Shown: positions 25,988-34,881 of the stretch, piece by piece
Position numbering within the stretch: the first letter of the stretch is position 1
Layout: each line of letters opens with the position of its first letter
Assembly (NCBI GenBank): GCA_038040485.1
Contig: JBBPIE010000001.1
Span: 310,001 to 374,000 of the forward strand
DNA length: 64,000 nt
Reading direction: 5' to 3'
Source of the DNA: Onstottus_B arcticum
GTDB lineage: Bacteria; Acidobacteriota; Blastocatellia; UBA7656
Notes under the pieces: generated by a model
Seen by the model: the letters and a program-made list of their open reading frames with translations, nothing else
Told to the model about the DNA's origin: nothing
The model's database searches: none
Program-made: the position numbers and the translations under genes

Positions 25988-28009
25988 TTAGCCGAGCACG
26001 TCGAAGACTTGACCGCCGAGTGATTGACGAGCCTGTTCAAGCTTCTCCAGCAGCTTGCGATAGACATCGCCCTCGCGAGTCTCTTCGGCGACCAGGTTCC
26101 ACAGGTGGCACACCTCGGTCTGGCCGATGCGATGGATACGGCCGAAGCGCTGCTCGAGCCGGTTTGGGTTCCACGGCAGGTCGTAGTTGACCATCAGGTG
26201 AGCGCGTTGGAGGTTGATGCCCTCGCCTGCGGCGTCGGTGGCAAGAAGCACCTGAACCTCGGGGTCATGCTTGAATGACTCCTGCGCCTTCATGCGTTCT
26301 TCGCGGCCCAGGCCGCCGTGGATCATCACCACAGCCTCCTTGCGGCCGAGCAGTGTGGTGATGCGGTTCTCGAGATAGTTCAGGGTGTCGCGGTGTTCGG
26401 TGAAGAGAACCAGTTTTTGGTGCGGCGACGGTGTGGGCGGAGGAATCTCACCCGCGCCGTAGGGGGTTATTGGGTCACCTACACGATTGCCGAAGGCTGC
26501 GGTAGTGAAGATTTCACCGAGAAGGCTGGCAAGCTCGCGCCACTTGGTGTCGGTGCCGCTGCGACGAACGGCGAGGGCGAGCGATTCCAGACGCATCAGA
26601 GTTTCTATCTCCGCCTTCAACTCGGCGATGGACCGCGCGGCAGTCGCCTGGTCTAGGATCTCCTCCTCGGCGGCCTCGACCTCGTTGTCCGGCGCGTCTT
26701 CCAGGTCCTCGACATCCTCGGCGTCGAGCTCTGGAAGAGCGAGCGTAAGAACCTCCGCAACCTGGCCTCCGCGCTGGAGCACTTCGAGCTCGCGCAGCCG
26801 GCTCTCGAGTCGCTCACGCCGCCGGCGCAGTGACTGGTAGATGGCTTCAGGTGAAGAGGCCAGGCGTCGCTGGAGAATAGTGAGCGCGAAGCCGACGGTC
26901 CCGGCACGCCGGTCGTTCTGGAGCGCCTCGACGCGATTGAACTCCTCGCGAACATAATCCGTGACTGCTTTGTAGAGCTGTGCCTCGGGCTCCGAGAGCT
27001 TGTAAGGCACCGTGTACGCGATGCGCTCCGGGAAGAGTGGCGTCCCGTTGAACTTGAGCAGGCTTTCTTTCACCATCCGTCGCATCAGGTCCGACACGTC
27101 GACCGCGTGCACGCCGTCACGAAACCGGCCTTCGAAGCGATCGCCGTCAAGCAGCGCCATGAAAAGCTGGAAGTCTGCCTCCTTGCCGTTGTGCGGCGTA
27201 GCCGTCATCAGCAAGAAGTGGCGCGTAAGGGTCGAAAGGAGCTGACCGAGCCGGTAGCGCTTGGTGTATTTGATTTCGCCACTGAAGACCGTCGCCGACA
27301 TCTTGTGCGCTTCGTCGCATACCACGAGATCCCAGCGGCAATCCGGCGCTTGAAGCTTTTGCTGCACCTCCTCGTTGCGCGAGAGCTTGTCGAGACGCGC
27401 AATGACCAGATTGGTTTCCAAGAACCAGTTGCCGGTGCGCGCAGCTTCGAGTTTGTCGTTAGTGAGAATCTCGAAAGGGAGATGAAAGCGACGGTAGAGC
27501 TCGTCCTGCCACTGTTCGGCCAGGCTTCCGGGACAGACCACAAGGCAACGTTGCAAGTCCCCTCGGGCGATCAACTCCTTCATCAAGAGTCCAGCCATGA
27601 TTGTCTTGCCGGCGCCGGGATCGTCAGCGAGCAGAAATCGGAGAGGTTGGCGCGGAAGCATGGCCTCATAGACTGCCGTGATCTGATGCGGGAGGGGATC
27701 GACTAGCGAAGTATGAACGGCCAGCACCGGGTCGAAGAGGTGCGCTAACCTGATGCGGTGTGCTTCGGAGACGAGACGGAAGAGGCTGCCTTCGCCATCG
27801 AAGCTCCAGGGCCGCCCCTGCTCTACCATCTCTATCCGAGGTTCGTCGTGACGATACAGTAGCTCATTCGCCACCTTGCCGGCGGGTGTCTTGTAGGTGA
27901 GCTCAAGGGCCTCGGACCCGAACCATTGGACGCTTACTACCGTGACCAGCGAGTCGGGAAGGATACCTCTTATCGCCGCGTTGGGCCGCAGCTCTTCGAG
28001 TTTACTCAT
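25988..28009 (-). CDS. SNF2-family helicase, truncated by in-frame TAA
   Basis: 673 aa up to the stop. Motifs: Q-like region near residue 105 (HQITAVYEAML), Walker A DDPGAGKTIM, DEAH box CDEAHKMS, motif III MTATPHNG, an acidic Glu/Asp-rich insert, and the C-terminal RecA domain with FTEHRDTLNYL, TDAAGEGINLQ and QRFGRIHRIGQ (motif VI). Both motor domains are complete; the following DUF3883-type region is cut off by a single stop codon in the same frame. Together the frame spans 1194 codons, the usual size of this helicase family. It is the first gene of the island operon, ATG at 28009. Confidence 0.88.
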   Translation of the reverse strand: MSKLEELRPNAAIRGILPDSLVTVVSVQWFGSEALELTYKTPAGKVANELLYRHDEPRIEMVEQGRPWSFDGEGSLFRLVSEAHRIRLAHLFDPVLAVHTSLVDPLPHQITAVYEAMLPRQPLRFLLADDPGAGKTIMAGLLMKELIARGDLQRCLVVCPGSLAEQWQDELYRRFHLPFEILTNDKLEAARTGNWFLETNLVIARLDKLSRNEEVQQKLQAPDCRWDLVVCDEAHKMSATVFSGEIKYTKRYRLGQLLSTLTRHFLLMTATPHNGKEADFQLFMALLDGDRFEGRFRDGVHAVDVSDLMRRMVKESLLKFNGTPLFPERIAYTVPYKLSEPEAQLYKAVTDYVREEFNRVEALQNDRRAGTVGFALTILQRRLASSPEAIYQSLRRRRERLESRLRELEVLQRGGQVAEVLTLALPELDAEDVEDLEDAPDNEVEAAEEEILDQATAARSIAELKAEIETLMRLESLALAVRRSGTDTKWRELASLLGEIFTTAAFGNRVGDPITPYGAGEIPPPTPSPHQKLVLFTEHRDTLNYLENRITTLLGRKEAVVMIHGGLGREERMKAQESFKHDPEVQVLLATDAAGEGINLQRAHLMVNYDLPWNPNRLEQRFGRIHRIGQTEVCHLWNLVAEETREGDVYRKLLEKLEQARQSLGGQVFDVLG

Positions 28010-28223
28010 CGGGTAACTTCCTGGGCGAACTCACTCGCGATTGGATCGGTGGTCGACTTTGGACGGACAGCGAAGCGACTCGAAACCCCACGCCCGCGAG
28101 GAATGGTTAAGTATACTCTTCAGAGAGGCGTGATCCCAGACGTAACTGAATGTAGAGTCGGGCTTACAATTCGATGCAGCGTCAATGTTGGCTCGTCGTA
28201 CTGCGCCGGAAATGTGACCTCAC

Positions 28224-29096
28224 TCAGCGCGGAAACTGCGCGCTCCCGCGGCGGAGCAGATCGGGTGACTTCATTCGATGGCAGCGTTCTTCAAAGCTTG
28301 CGCGAGGGCCGTTCCAACGAAGATCGTCAACTGTCTCAAACACAGGCACGTCCAAACGCAAGGTAGCCAACACGCGAAACAACAGAGCCTCGGTCCATGA
28401 ACTGAACAACGACTCGGATAGCCGTTGCGCGCCGCGGATCGACGAGTGCCAGGCTCTCCAATCCTTCGGGATCTCTTCAAGGTGGAAATACTGAGACAAC
28501 GCCAGTGACGCCGCTTTCGGGCCCCACCCTCGCACGCCCGGAAACCCGTCCGCGCTGTCGCCGACCACTGCCAGGTAGTCGGGAATCGATTCCGGCTTCA
28601 CGCCAAACTTCGCCTCGACGCCCGTCTCGTCGCGTAGGACGCCGCGCCTGCGATCGAGTTGGACGACTCGCGTGCCGACGACGCACTGACTGAGGTCTTT
28701 GTCCGGTGTACAGATGATTACTTGCTCAACTCGGTCATCCAGCGCCGCTTTAGCCGCTGCGGCAGCGAGCGCATCATCTGCTTCGTAGAAGATCATCGGC
28801 CACACGACGACTCCCATCGCTTCAAGCGCTTCTTCGAGAATCGGGAACTGCGAGAGCAACTCGGGAGGGACGCCTTCACTTGTTTTGTATCCCGGATAGA
28901 GGTCGTTGCGAAAAGACTCCACCACGTGATCAGTGGCAACGCCGAGATGGGTCGCGCCTTGTTCGATCATGGACAAGACTGAATGAAGGACGCCGCGTAC
29001 CGCGCCGATCTCCTGTCCATTCACATCCGCGGACGGGGGTACGGCGAAGAAGTGCCGGAAGAGTTCATACGTCCCATCGATCAAATGCACGTTCAT
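28224..29096 (-). CDS. 5'-3' exonuclease (FEN/Pol I N-terminal family)
   Basis: 290 aa structure-specific nuclease like the N-terminal domain of DNA polymerase I, but free-standing. Metal-binding acidic residues appear in IDGTYELFR, YEADDALAAAA, CTPDKDLSQ and VGDSADGFPGVRGWG; the last overlaps the helix-3-turn-helix region (GWGPKAASLALSQY). Role: removal of RNA primers and flaps in replication and repair. The ATG at 29096 gives the canonical N-terminus MNVHLIDG. It lies 214 bp from the defence operon and looks like a chromosomal gene just outside it. Confidence 0.9.
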   Translation of the reverse strand: MNVHLIDGTYELFRHFFAVPPSADVNGQEIGAVRGVLHSVLSMIEQGATHLGVATDHVVESFRNDLYPGYKTSEGVPPELLSQFPILEEALEAMGVVVWPMIFYEADDALAAAAAKAALDDRVEQVIICTPDKDLSQCVVGTRVVQLDRRRGVLRDETGVEAKFGVKPESIPDYLAVVGDSADGFPGVRGWGPKAASLALSQYFHLEEIPKDWRAWHSSIRGAQRLSESLFSSWTEALLFRVLATLRLDVPVFETVDDLRWNGPRASFEERCHRMKSPDLLRRGSAQFPR

Positions 29097-29140
29097 GCGA
29101 CTCCGTCCTCGTTTTAGAGCTGTCGGAGGTTTGTAGCAGG

Positions 29141-29239
29141 TCTCTGTGCAACCCTCTGTGTCTCCGTGTCTCTGTGGTTAATTGCCGGCCTTCTTCTTCT
29201 AACCACAGAGACACAGAGACGCGGAGGGTTGCACAGAGA
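29141..29239. repeat. Large hairpin, 40-bp arms (37/40 paired)
   Basis: Left arm 29141-29180 and right arm 29200-29239 pair with three mismatches around a 19-nt loop. Words are TCTCTGTG and CTCTGTGGTTA, similar to the element at 2401-2501. It sits 5 bp beyond the stop of the S15 hydrolase gene and about 45 bp upstream of the exonuclease start. Confidence 0.9.
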
Positions 29240-29243
29240 ATCC

Positions 29244-31196
29244 TCAAGGCGTCGTTACCAGAGGCAGCTCGATGAAACTGGCTCGAGCGGGCGCGTGATA
29301 GATCCGCTGCGCGGCCTTTCGATAGTCGCCCGGCTTGGCCCAGAAAATGTTCGGCACAAACGTTTGCGGATTGCGGTCGTAGAGCGGGAACCAACTCGAT
29401 TGCACTTGCACCATTATCTTGTGCCCGGGCAAGAACACATGATTAGCGGTCGGGAGTGCAAAGCGGTACTGCAGAGGTTTGCCCGCTTCGATGGGTTTAG
29501 GCGTTTCCAGACTCTCGCGATAACGGCCGCGGAAGATGTCTGCGGAAACCATCAATTGATAGCCACCCATTCCCGGCTGCCCGGCGACTTCAGCGGGATA
29601 GAGGTCGATAACCTTGACGACCCAGTCGGAATCAGTCCCGCTTGTTGAAGCGATGAGATTGGCTATGGGCTCTCCGCTGATCTTAACCGGAGCTGTCAGC
29701 GTCTCAGTAACAAACACCGCGACATCCGGGCGGCCCGACATTTCGCGTTGGTCATCGACCAACCACCGAGACCAACTGCCGCCGTCGATGGGGCGCGCAC
29801 GGAAAGGCACGGGCTTGGCCGGATCGGAAATGTATTCTTCGAACTCGGCGTCGCCCGCTTTCGGCGCGGCGAAGTTCAACTTGAGCCCGGCGGCGAAATA
29901 GAGCGGTGTCGCCCGGACCGTGCAGCCGTTCGCGCAGCCGGCAGGCCAGGCGGGCAGACGGCGCCAGGTGTTTGTTCCGGTCTCGAATGCCACAACCGGG
30001 GGAATGTCGGATTTTGGCGCGCCGTCCTTGAGATACTGGTCGAGGAAGGGGCGCAGAATCTCGCGCCGGAAAGTCAGCGCCGTGTCGCTGCTGAATTTCA
30101 AAGCGCCGAGCGTGCTGCCATCCCTGATCTCCTGGCCGTGATGCCACGGCCCCATAACCAGAAACACCTTATCGTTGTTTGTGTCCTTAGGTTTTATGGC
30201 TTTGTAGACGGCGATGTCACCGTAGATGTCTTCCTGATCCCAGAGGCTGTGCACCAGCATCACCGGCACCTTGAGCGGCTGTGCTGCGAGAATCTTGTCC
30301 ACCGCTTGATCGCGCCAGAAGGCGTCGTAGCTCGGATGCTCGAGGAGCTTTCGCCAGAAGCCGACCTGTTCGAGGCCGCGGCGACGTCCCAACTCACCCG
30401 CCGAGCCCGCCTCCATGAACATGTCATAGTCGTCAAAGTGGCTCGTCCACCACTTGATGTCATTCGCCCGCGTAGCCTGCTGATCGTAGATGTAAGGCAT
30501 ACCCTGCTGGCGAAAGGCGCCGTTGTGAAACCAATCGTCGCCCATCCACCCGTCAACCATCGGGTTCATCGGCACGGATACTTTTAGCGCCGGGTGCGGA
30601 TTTACAAGCGCCATCAACGGCAAGAACCCGTCGTAGGAGATGCCGAGGATGCCGACGCGGCCGTTGCTCTCCGGGATGTTCTTAACCAGCCAGTCGATAG
30701 TGTCGTAAGTGTCGGTGGCGTGATCGACCGCGGTCGGGTTCTGCGGTCCGTGCAACGGGCGGTTCATTACATAGTCACCCTCGGAGCCGTACTTCCCGCG
30801 GATGTCCTGAACCGCGCGGATATAACCGCCTTCGACGATCACTTCGGTTGCGTTGTCGTAGCCGTAAAGAATCGGGCCGAGGTGGGAGCTTTGCGTGTGG
30901 CTGGTGAGATCGGTGGCGTTGTAGGGTGTGCGCGTCAGAAGGATGGGCGCGCTCCTTGCGCCTTTCGGTATTAGGATGACGGTGTGCAGCTTGACTCCGT
31001 CGCGCATCGGAATCATCACGTCGCGTCTGACATGATCGAAGCCGTCGTTCGTGGGCACGAATTTGGGCGGTGTCTCGCTCTGCAAGGAGCCTGGCGCCGG
31101 TGAAGGTGTCTGCGGAAACGCGGGCTCGATAAACAACAACAGACCGACGAGCAGCTTCGAGAACGAAATCAACCTGCGAACATTCTTTGTCGTCAT
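29244..31196 (-). CDS. Secreted X-Pro dipeptidyl-peptidase S15 / CocE-family hydrolase
   Basis: 650 aa alpha/beta hydrolase. An N-terminal signal peptide (hydrophobic residues 9-30, ending AFPQ) predicts export. Catalytic residues are visible: nucleophile Ser in GISYDG within GRVGILGISYDGF, and a candidate His in MGPWHHGQE. The C-terminal jelly-roll domain (from about 430) is standard for S15/CocE enzymes. Substrates may be proline-containing peptides, cephalosporin-type or other esters; the sequence does not decide. The ATG at 31196 is preceded by CGAGGTAA. An almost identical leader (ACGAGGTA) precedes the neighbouring amidohydrolase. Confidence 0.9.
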   Translation of the reverse strand: MTTKNVRRLISFSKLLVGLLLFIEPAFPQTPSPAPGSLQSETPPKFVPTNDGFDHVRRDVMIPMRDGVKLHTVILIPKGARSAPILLTRTPYNATDLTSHTQSSHLGPILYGYDNATEVIVEGGYIRAVQDIRGKYGSEGDYVMNRPLHGPQNPTAVDHATDTYDTIDWLVKNIPESNGRVGILGISYDGFLPLMALVNPHPALKVSVPMNPMVDGWMGDDWFHNGAFRQQGMPYIYDQQATRANDIKWWTSHFDDYDMFMEAGSAGELGRRRGLEQVGFWRKLLEHPSYDAFWRDQAVDKILAAQPLKVPVMLVHSLWDQEDIYGDIAVYKAIKPKDTNNDKVFLVMGPWHHGQEIRDGSTLGALKFSSDTALTFRREILRPFLDQYLKDGAPKSDIPPVVAFETGTNTWRRLPAWPAGCANGCTVRATPLYFAAGLKLNFAAPKAGDAEFEEYISDPAKPVPFRARPIDGGSWSRWLVDDQREMSGRPDVAVFVTETLTAPVKISGEPIANLIASTSGTDSDWVVKVIDLYPAEVAGQPGMGGYQLMVSADIFRGRYRESLETPKPIEAGKPLQYRFALPTANHVFLPGHKIMVQVQSSWFPLYDRNPQTFVPNIFWAKPGDYRKAAQRIYHAPARASFIELPLVTTP

Positions 31197-31289
31197 CTGG
31201 TAATTACCTCGTTAGAGTTCGATCCAAGCGCGCAAGACGCCACTCGTCCCTTGTAACATTCGTTTTGCTAGCCATCAAAGAAAAGGAAG

Positions 31290-31396
31290 AATCCGTGCAA
31301 ACCCGTCAAATCCGTGTCATCAGCGGTCTATGAGTTCGAGGGTTGCTAGTGCCCCATCGACCACGGATGACGCTGATTCGACGGATTTGCACGGAT
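31290..31396. repeat. AATCCGTG-word inverted repeat
   Basis: Left arm about 31290-31328 (words AATCCGTGCAAA, AATCCGTGTCAT) and right arm about 31359-31396 (GACGGATTTGCACGGAT) form an imperfect hairpin between the amidohydrolase stop and the S15 gene start. It contains no gene; a plus-strand frame starting here is a shadow of the amidohydrolase. Confidence 0.7.
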
Positions 31397-31452
31397 ACTG
31401 CGCTCTCACTAGCGATATGCCGTTACCTCGCGCCGCCGTACACTCTTGCGCT

Positions 31453-34400
31453 TCAGTTCTCCCAGAAGAACTTCGACCTCGGCTTCTGCCGCGGATACAC
31501 CTCGTCCATATTGCTCGTGTCGTAAAGCACTCCGTTGATCATCACGAAGCGAATGCTCTCGCTGTTGCGAATGTTCTCGAGCGGGTTCTTGTCCACGATC
31601 ATCAAGTCCGCCAGCTTGCCTGCTTCAATGGATCCGACTTCCTTGTCCAATCCGAGATACTTCGCTCCGTTGATCGTCGCGCAGCGGATGGCTTCGAGCG
31701 GCGTCAGTCCGCCTTGCGCCAGCATCCAAAGCTCCCAGTGCGCGCCCAGGCCTTGAAGCTGGCCGTGCGCGCCAAGCTGAACCTTTCCGCCTGCTCGCAC
31801 AACGTCCTTCACGCTCTTCGCAAGCTCGATGTGATAGAAGTCGTCTTCTGGAACCATCAATCGCCGCCGCGAGCGTTCGTCCACAACGCTGCGAGGCGTG
31901 AACCGCATCAGGTGCTCGTTCTCCCAAACATTCGAGTGCTGATACCAGTAGTTCTCTCCCCAAATCCCGCCGTAGCCCACGATCAGCGTCGGCGTGTACC
32001 CGCTCCCGCTCTTCGCAAAGAGCGTGACTGCATCTTTGTACAGCGGCGCAACCGGGACCGCGTGTTCGATGCCGGTGTGCCCGTCCAGCACTTCGGTCAT
32101 GTTGTAGAAGTAGGTCGAGCCGCCTTCCGGTACTACCATCATCTGAAGATCGCGAGCCGCCTTGATCACTTGCTGACGCTGGTTTCGCCGCGGCTGATTG
32201 TAGCTTTTGACGCTGAACGCGCCATCCGCCCTCAGCCTTTCGAGGTGAGCCTTCGCGTCGTCGTAGCTGTTGATCACCGCCTTCTCGGCGTTCTCGGCTC
32301 CGTAGAGTATGTAGCCCGTAGAGAAAATGCGCGGTCCCGTCATCGCACCCGACTGGACCATCTCCGATTGCGCGAAGACCGTCTGCGTCGAAGCCGAAGG
32401 ATCGTGTGTCGTCGTCACTCCGAAGGCGAGATTCGCATAGTAAGGCCACTGCTTCTCAGGCACGATGTCCAGCGCATAGTAACCCATGTGCGCGTGCACA
32501 TCGATGAGCCCGGGCATGATCGTCTTGCCGGTCATATTGATCTTGCGAGCGTTCGTTGGGATCTCAATCCGCGCGCCTACCGCTTTGATTCGATTGTCTT
32601 CGATCAGAATGCTGCCGCGCTCGATGACCTCGTCGCCGTTCATCGTGATGATGCGGGCGTTTGTGAGCGCTACCAGACCGCGTGGCTTGGCGGTTTCAAA
32701 CTCGAAGCCGATCCTTGTGGCTTTGGGCTCGGGCGGCTTTTCGTCCTTGGCCAGTTGCTTGAAGACACTGTCGAGTGATTGCTCGTAGAAATTCTCGCCA
32801 AGCGTCCATTGAACGGCTTTACTGTCGCGCGACCACGTGAGCCAGTCGCCCGACTTGACGGAGATGCTCTTTACCGGAACGATGGTGTCCGTGGCCGAGA
32901 GCTTTAGCAGCTTGCCGGTCACCGGGAATGGCGCGACGTAGACTTTGTGAAGTTCCTTGAAAGCGACCCACCGGCCGTCGGGAGACGGAACCATTTCGGC
33001 TGCGTACTTTGATTCGATGTGTTGCTTGTAGTCGTCGCCGGTCAGCTTCACGCTGCTGAGATAGCTGTTCACGCTGCCGGCGCCGGGCCGGGATTCCATG
33101 AAGAAGATGCGGTCGCCTTTCGGATCGAATGTCAGAATCGGCATTCGCGAGTTCGGACCTCGGCTGAACACGTCGATCACGTATTGGTGCTCCGAGCCGT
33201 CCCAATAGTGAATCTCAAACGTCGATTCGCTTGCGAGGTCTTCTGTGTGATAGATGCTGCCGCGGCCTTTCAGATAAGCCACCTTCGTTCCGTCGGGTGA
33301 GAAAACCGGGTTCGAGTATTGATCGCCGATGCTGGTGATCTTGCGAGCGGCGGACCCGTCGGCGTTCGCGACCCATACCGCGCCCTTCTCCGCGTCGGAC
33401 CACGTGACGTAGGCGATCCTCGAGGCGTCCGCGCTGAAGCTCGGCGCGTACTCGAGATAGCTTGTGTTGAGTAACCGGACTGGTGCTGCGTCGCCTTGCT
33501 TGATGTAGAGCTTGCCGAGAGCGCTGTAGACAATCCTGCCGCCTGAACTCTTCGCCCATCGCAACAGTTTCGCGTTGTCGCGATCGGGAGCGACCCTCTG
33601 TTCAAAGCGAACTGCATCCGTGACTTTCTGCGATACGTGAGCGGTGAATGGAATCGACTGAGGCGCTTGCCGGGTTCGAGTCGGAACTCGAACGAACTTG
33701 CCCTGAGCGGTGATGATGATACTGTTGCCGTCGGGGGTCCAGGCGTAGCCCGGATATGTGCCGAACACCGCCCAGGTCTCTTGCTGGTCGCGCGACAGGT
33801 TGTCGTAGATTGGCCACTCGCGTCCGCTTTGGATCTCGCGCAGGAAAAGCACAGTCTTCAATCCGACGCGGCGAATAAACGAGAGAAATTTTCCGTCGGG
33901 CGAGACCTGCGGGCGAATCGCTCCCCCGGAGCCTTGCACAAATATCGACCTTCGTCCGTTGGTCGTGTCGTAGCGCTCAATCCAGTAGATACTCCCGTAG
34001 ACATTCTTGTTGTAGTCGAACGCCGTGCTTTGTACGAAATAGACGAAGCGGCCTTTTGGATCGATTGCCGGCTCGCCTGAGTTCGCGGTCCAGTTGGGCT
34101 TCTCGGTCAACTGGACGCCTGTGCCGCCGCCGTTGAGGTGGTACATCCAAATCTCGCCCGCTCCAAGCGAGCGTTGATCTACAAAATGCTTGCGGACGAG
34201 TATGTACTGGCCATCGGGAGTCCACGCCGGGCTATTGACGAGGCGATAGTTCTCTTTGGTTACTTGCCTGCGATTCTTTCCGTCCGAGTCGGTCACCCAG
34301 ATGTTGTCGCCGCCGTCGCGATCAGAAGTGAAAGCGATAAATTTGCCGTCAGGGCTGAAGCGCGGCTGGCATTCCCAGGAGACGCCGCCGGATAGAAGCT

Positions 34401-34692
34401 CCGCTTTGCCGCCGCCCATCGGCATTTTGAAGATGTCACCCAGAAGGTCAAAGACAATCGTCTGACCGTCTGGTGAAACATCGCAGCTCATCCATGTGCC
34501 CTCGTCGGTGTCAAACTCGACGAGCGTGGATGGGCCGTGATCGGCTTCGACGTCCCAGGGCTCGGTCTTCTTCTGATCGTCGGGCTTTTGCGCGTCGGTC
34601 TTTGAAACTTCCTGCGCAGCCTTGGACGGAAGGGCATGGACGACGATCGAAAGGGATATTATCAAGGTACAGACGAAGACTCTTCTCAACAC
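31453..34692 (-). CDS. Secreted TolB-like propeller fused to amidohydrolase
   Basis: 1079 aa from GTG 34692, chosen because GAGGTA lies just upstream and a signal peptide (RRVFVCTLIISLSIVVHA) follows directly; a longer TTG start at 34746 is less likely. The N-terminal two thirds is a PD40/TolB-type beta-propeller with repeats such as PRFSPDGKFIAFTSD and PAWTPDGQYILV. The C-terminal third (from about 680) is a metal-dependent amidohydrolase: MPGLIDVHAHMG gives the HxH metal site, and IEAGKLADLMIVDKNP is the classic C-terminal signature. Such fusions are frequent in Acidobacteriota and Bacteroidota; the substrate is unknown, possibly a peptide-like molecule. Confidence 0.92.
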   Translation of the reverse strand: MLRRVFVCTLIISLSIVVHALPSKAAQEVSKTDAQKPDDQKKTEPWDVEADHGPSTLVEFDTDEGTWMSCDVSPDGQTIVFDLLGDIFKMPMGGGKAELLSGGVSWECQPRFSPDGKFIAFTSDRDGGDNIWVTDSDGKNRRQVTKENYRLVNSPAWTPDGQYILVRKHFVDQRSLGAGEIWMYHLNGGGTGVQLTEKPNWTANSGEPAIDPKGRFVYFVQSTAFDYNKNVYGSIYWIERYDTTNGRRSIFVQGSGGAIRPQVSPDGKFLSFIRRVGLKTVLFLREIQSGREWPIYDNLSRDQQETWAVFGTYPGYAWTPDGNSIIITAQGKFVRVPTRTRQAPQSIPFTAHVSQKVTDAVRFEQRVAPDRDNAKLLRWAKSSGGRIVYSALGKLYIKQGDAAPVRLLNTSYLEYAPSFSADASRIAYVTWSDAEKGAVWVANADGSAARKITSIGDQYSNPVFSPDGTKVAYLKGRGSIYHTEDLASESTFEIHYWDGSEHQYVIDVFSRGPNSRMPILTFDPKGDRIFFMESRPGAGSVNSYLSSVKLTGDDYKQHIESKYAAEMVPSPDGRWVAFKELHKVYVAPFPVTGKLLKLSATDTIVPVKSISVKSGDWLTWSRDSKAVQWTLGENFYEQSLDSVFKQLAKDEKPPEPKATRIGFEFETAKPRGLVALTNARIITMNGDEVIERGSILIEDNRIKAVGARIEIPTNARKINMTGKTIMPGLIDVHAHMGYYALDIVPEKQWPYYANLAFGVTTTHDPSASTQTVFAQSEMVQSGAMTGPRIFSTGYILYGAENAEKAVINSYDDAKAHLERLRADGAFSVKSYNQPRRNQRQQVIKAARDLQMMVVPEGGSTYFYNMTEVLDGHTGIEHAVPVAPLYKDAVTLFAKSGSGYTPTLIVGYGGIWGENYWYQHSNVWENEHLMRFTPRSVVDERSRRRLMVPEDDFYHIELAKSVKDVVRAGGKVQLGAHGQLQGLGAHWELWMLAQGGLTPLEAIRCATINGAKYLGLDKEVGSIEAGKLADLMIVDKNPLENIRNSESIRFVMINGVLYDTSNMDEVYPRQKPRSKFFWEN

Positions 34693-34747
34693 GGTTCTAC
34701 CTCGTAAGAGATTTCCAGGGCACTCAAAAAAACGGTCGGTGAACAAT

Positions 34748-34775
34748 CGCCCTGAGAGGGCGGGCTCTCAGGGCG
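34748..34775. repeat. Perfect 11-bp hairpin upstream of the amidohydrolase
   Basis: CGCCCTGAGAG (34748-34758) and CTCTCAGGGCG (34765-34775) pair perfectly around a 6-nt loop GGCGGG. It is upstream of the amidohydrolase GTG, with no U-tract, and could be a 5' leader structure or part of the upstream terminator. Confidence 0.5.
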
Positions 34776-34825
34776 AGCGGCTAGTATATCGAACCGCGGT
34801 GATGGTGGGCCAGCAGGCAAAAGAG

Positions 34826-34860
34826 AAAGGCCGTCGAAGCTAGAAGCTCCGGCGGCCTTT
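34826..34860 (-). terminator. Rho-independent-like terminator after the radical SAM operon
   Basis: Stem AAAGGCCGTCG (34826-34836) against CGGCGGCCTTT (34850-34860), one mismatch, 13-nt loop, followed in minus-strand direction by a T-rich stretch (CTTTCTCTTTTG). It lies 22 bp beyond the stop of the large radical SAM gene. Confidence 0.6.
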
Positions 34861-34881
34861 GCTGGTCGATGAGCGTCGTGA

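Noticed and set aside
12997..28009. BREX or DISARM assignment of the island
   Set aside because: pglZ, brxC, drmA, drmB and drmC are all absent; the DUF499/DUF1156/helicase combination is different.
31330..32778. 482-codon open frame on the plus strand
   Set aside because: It is antisense to the amidohydrolase, which has clear domains and a signal peptide; composition is that of a shadow frame.
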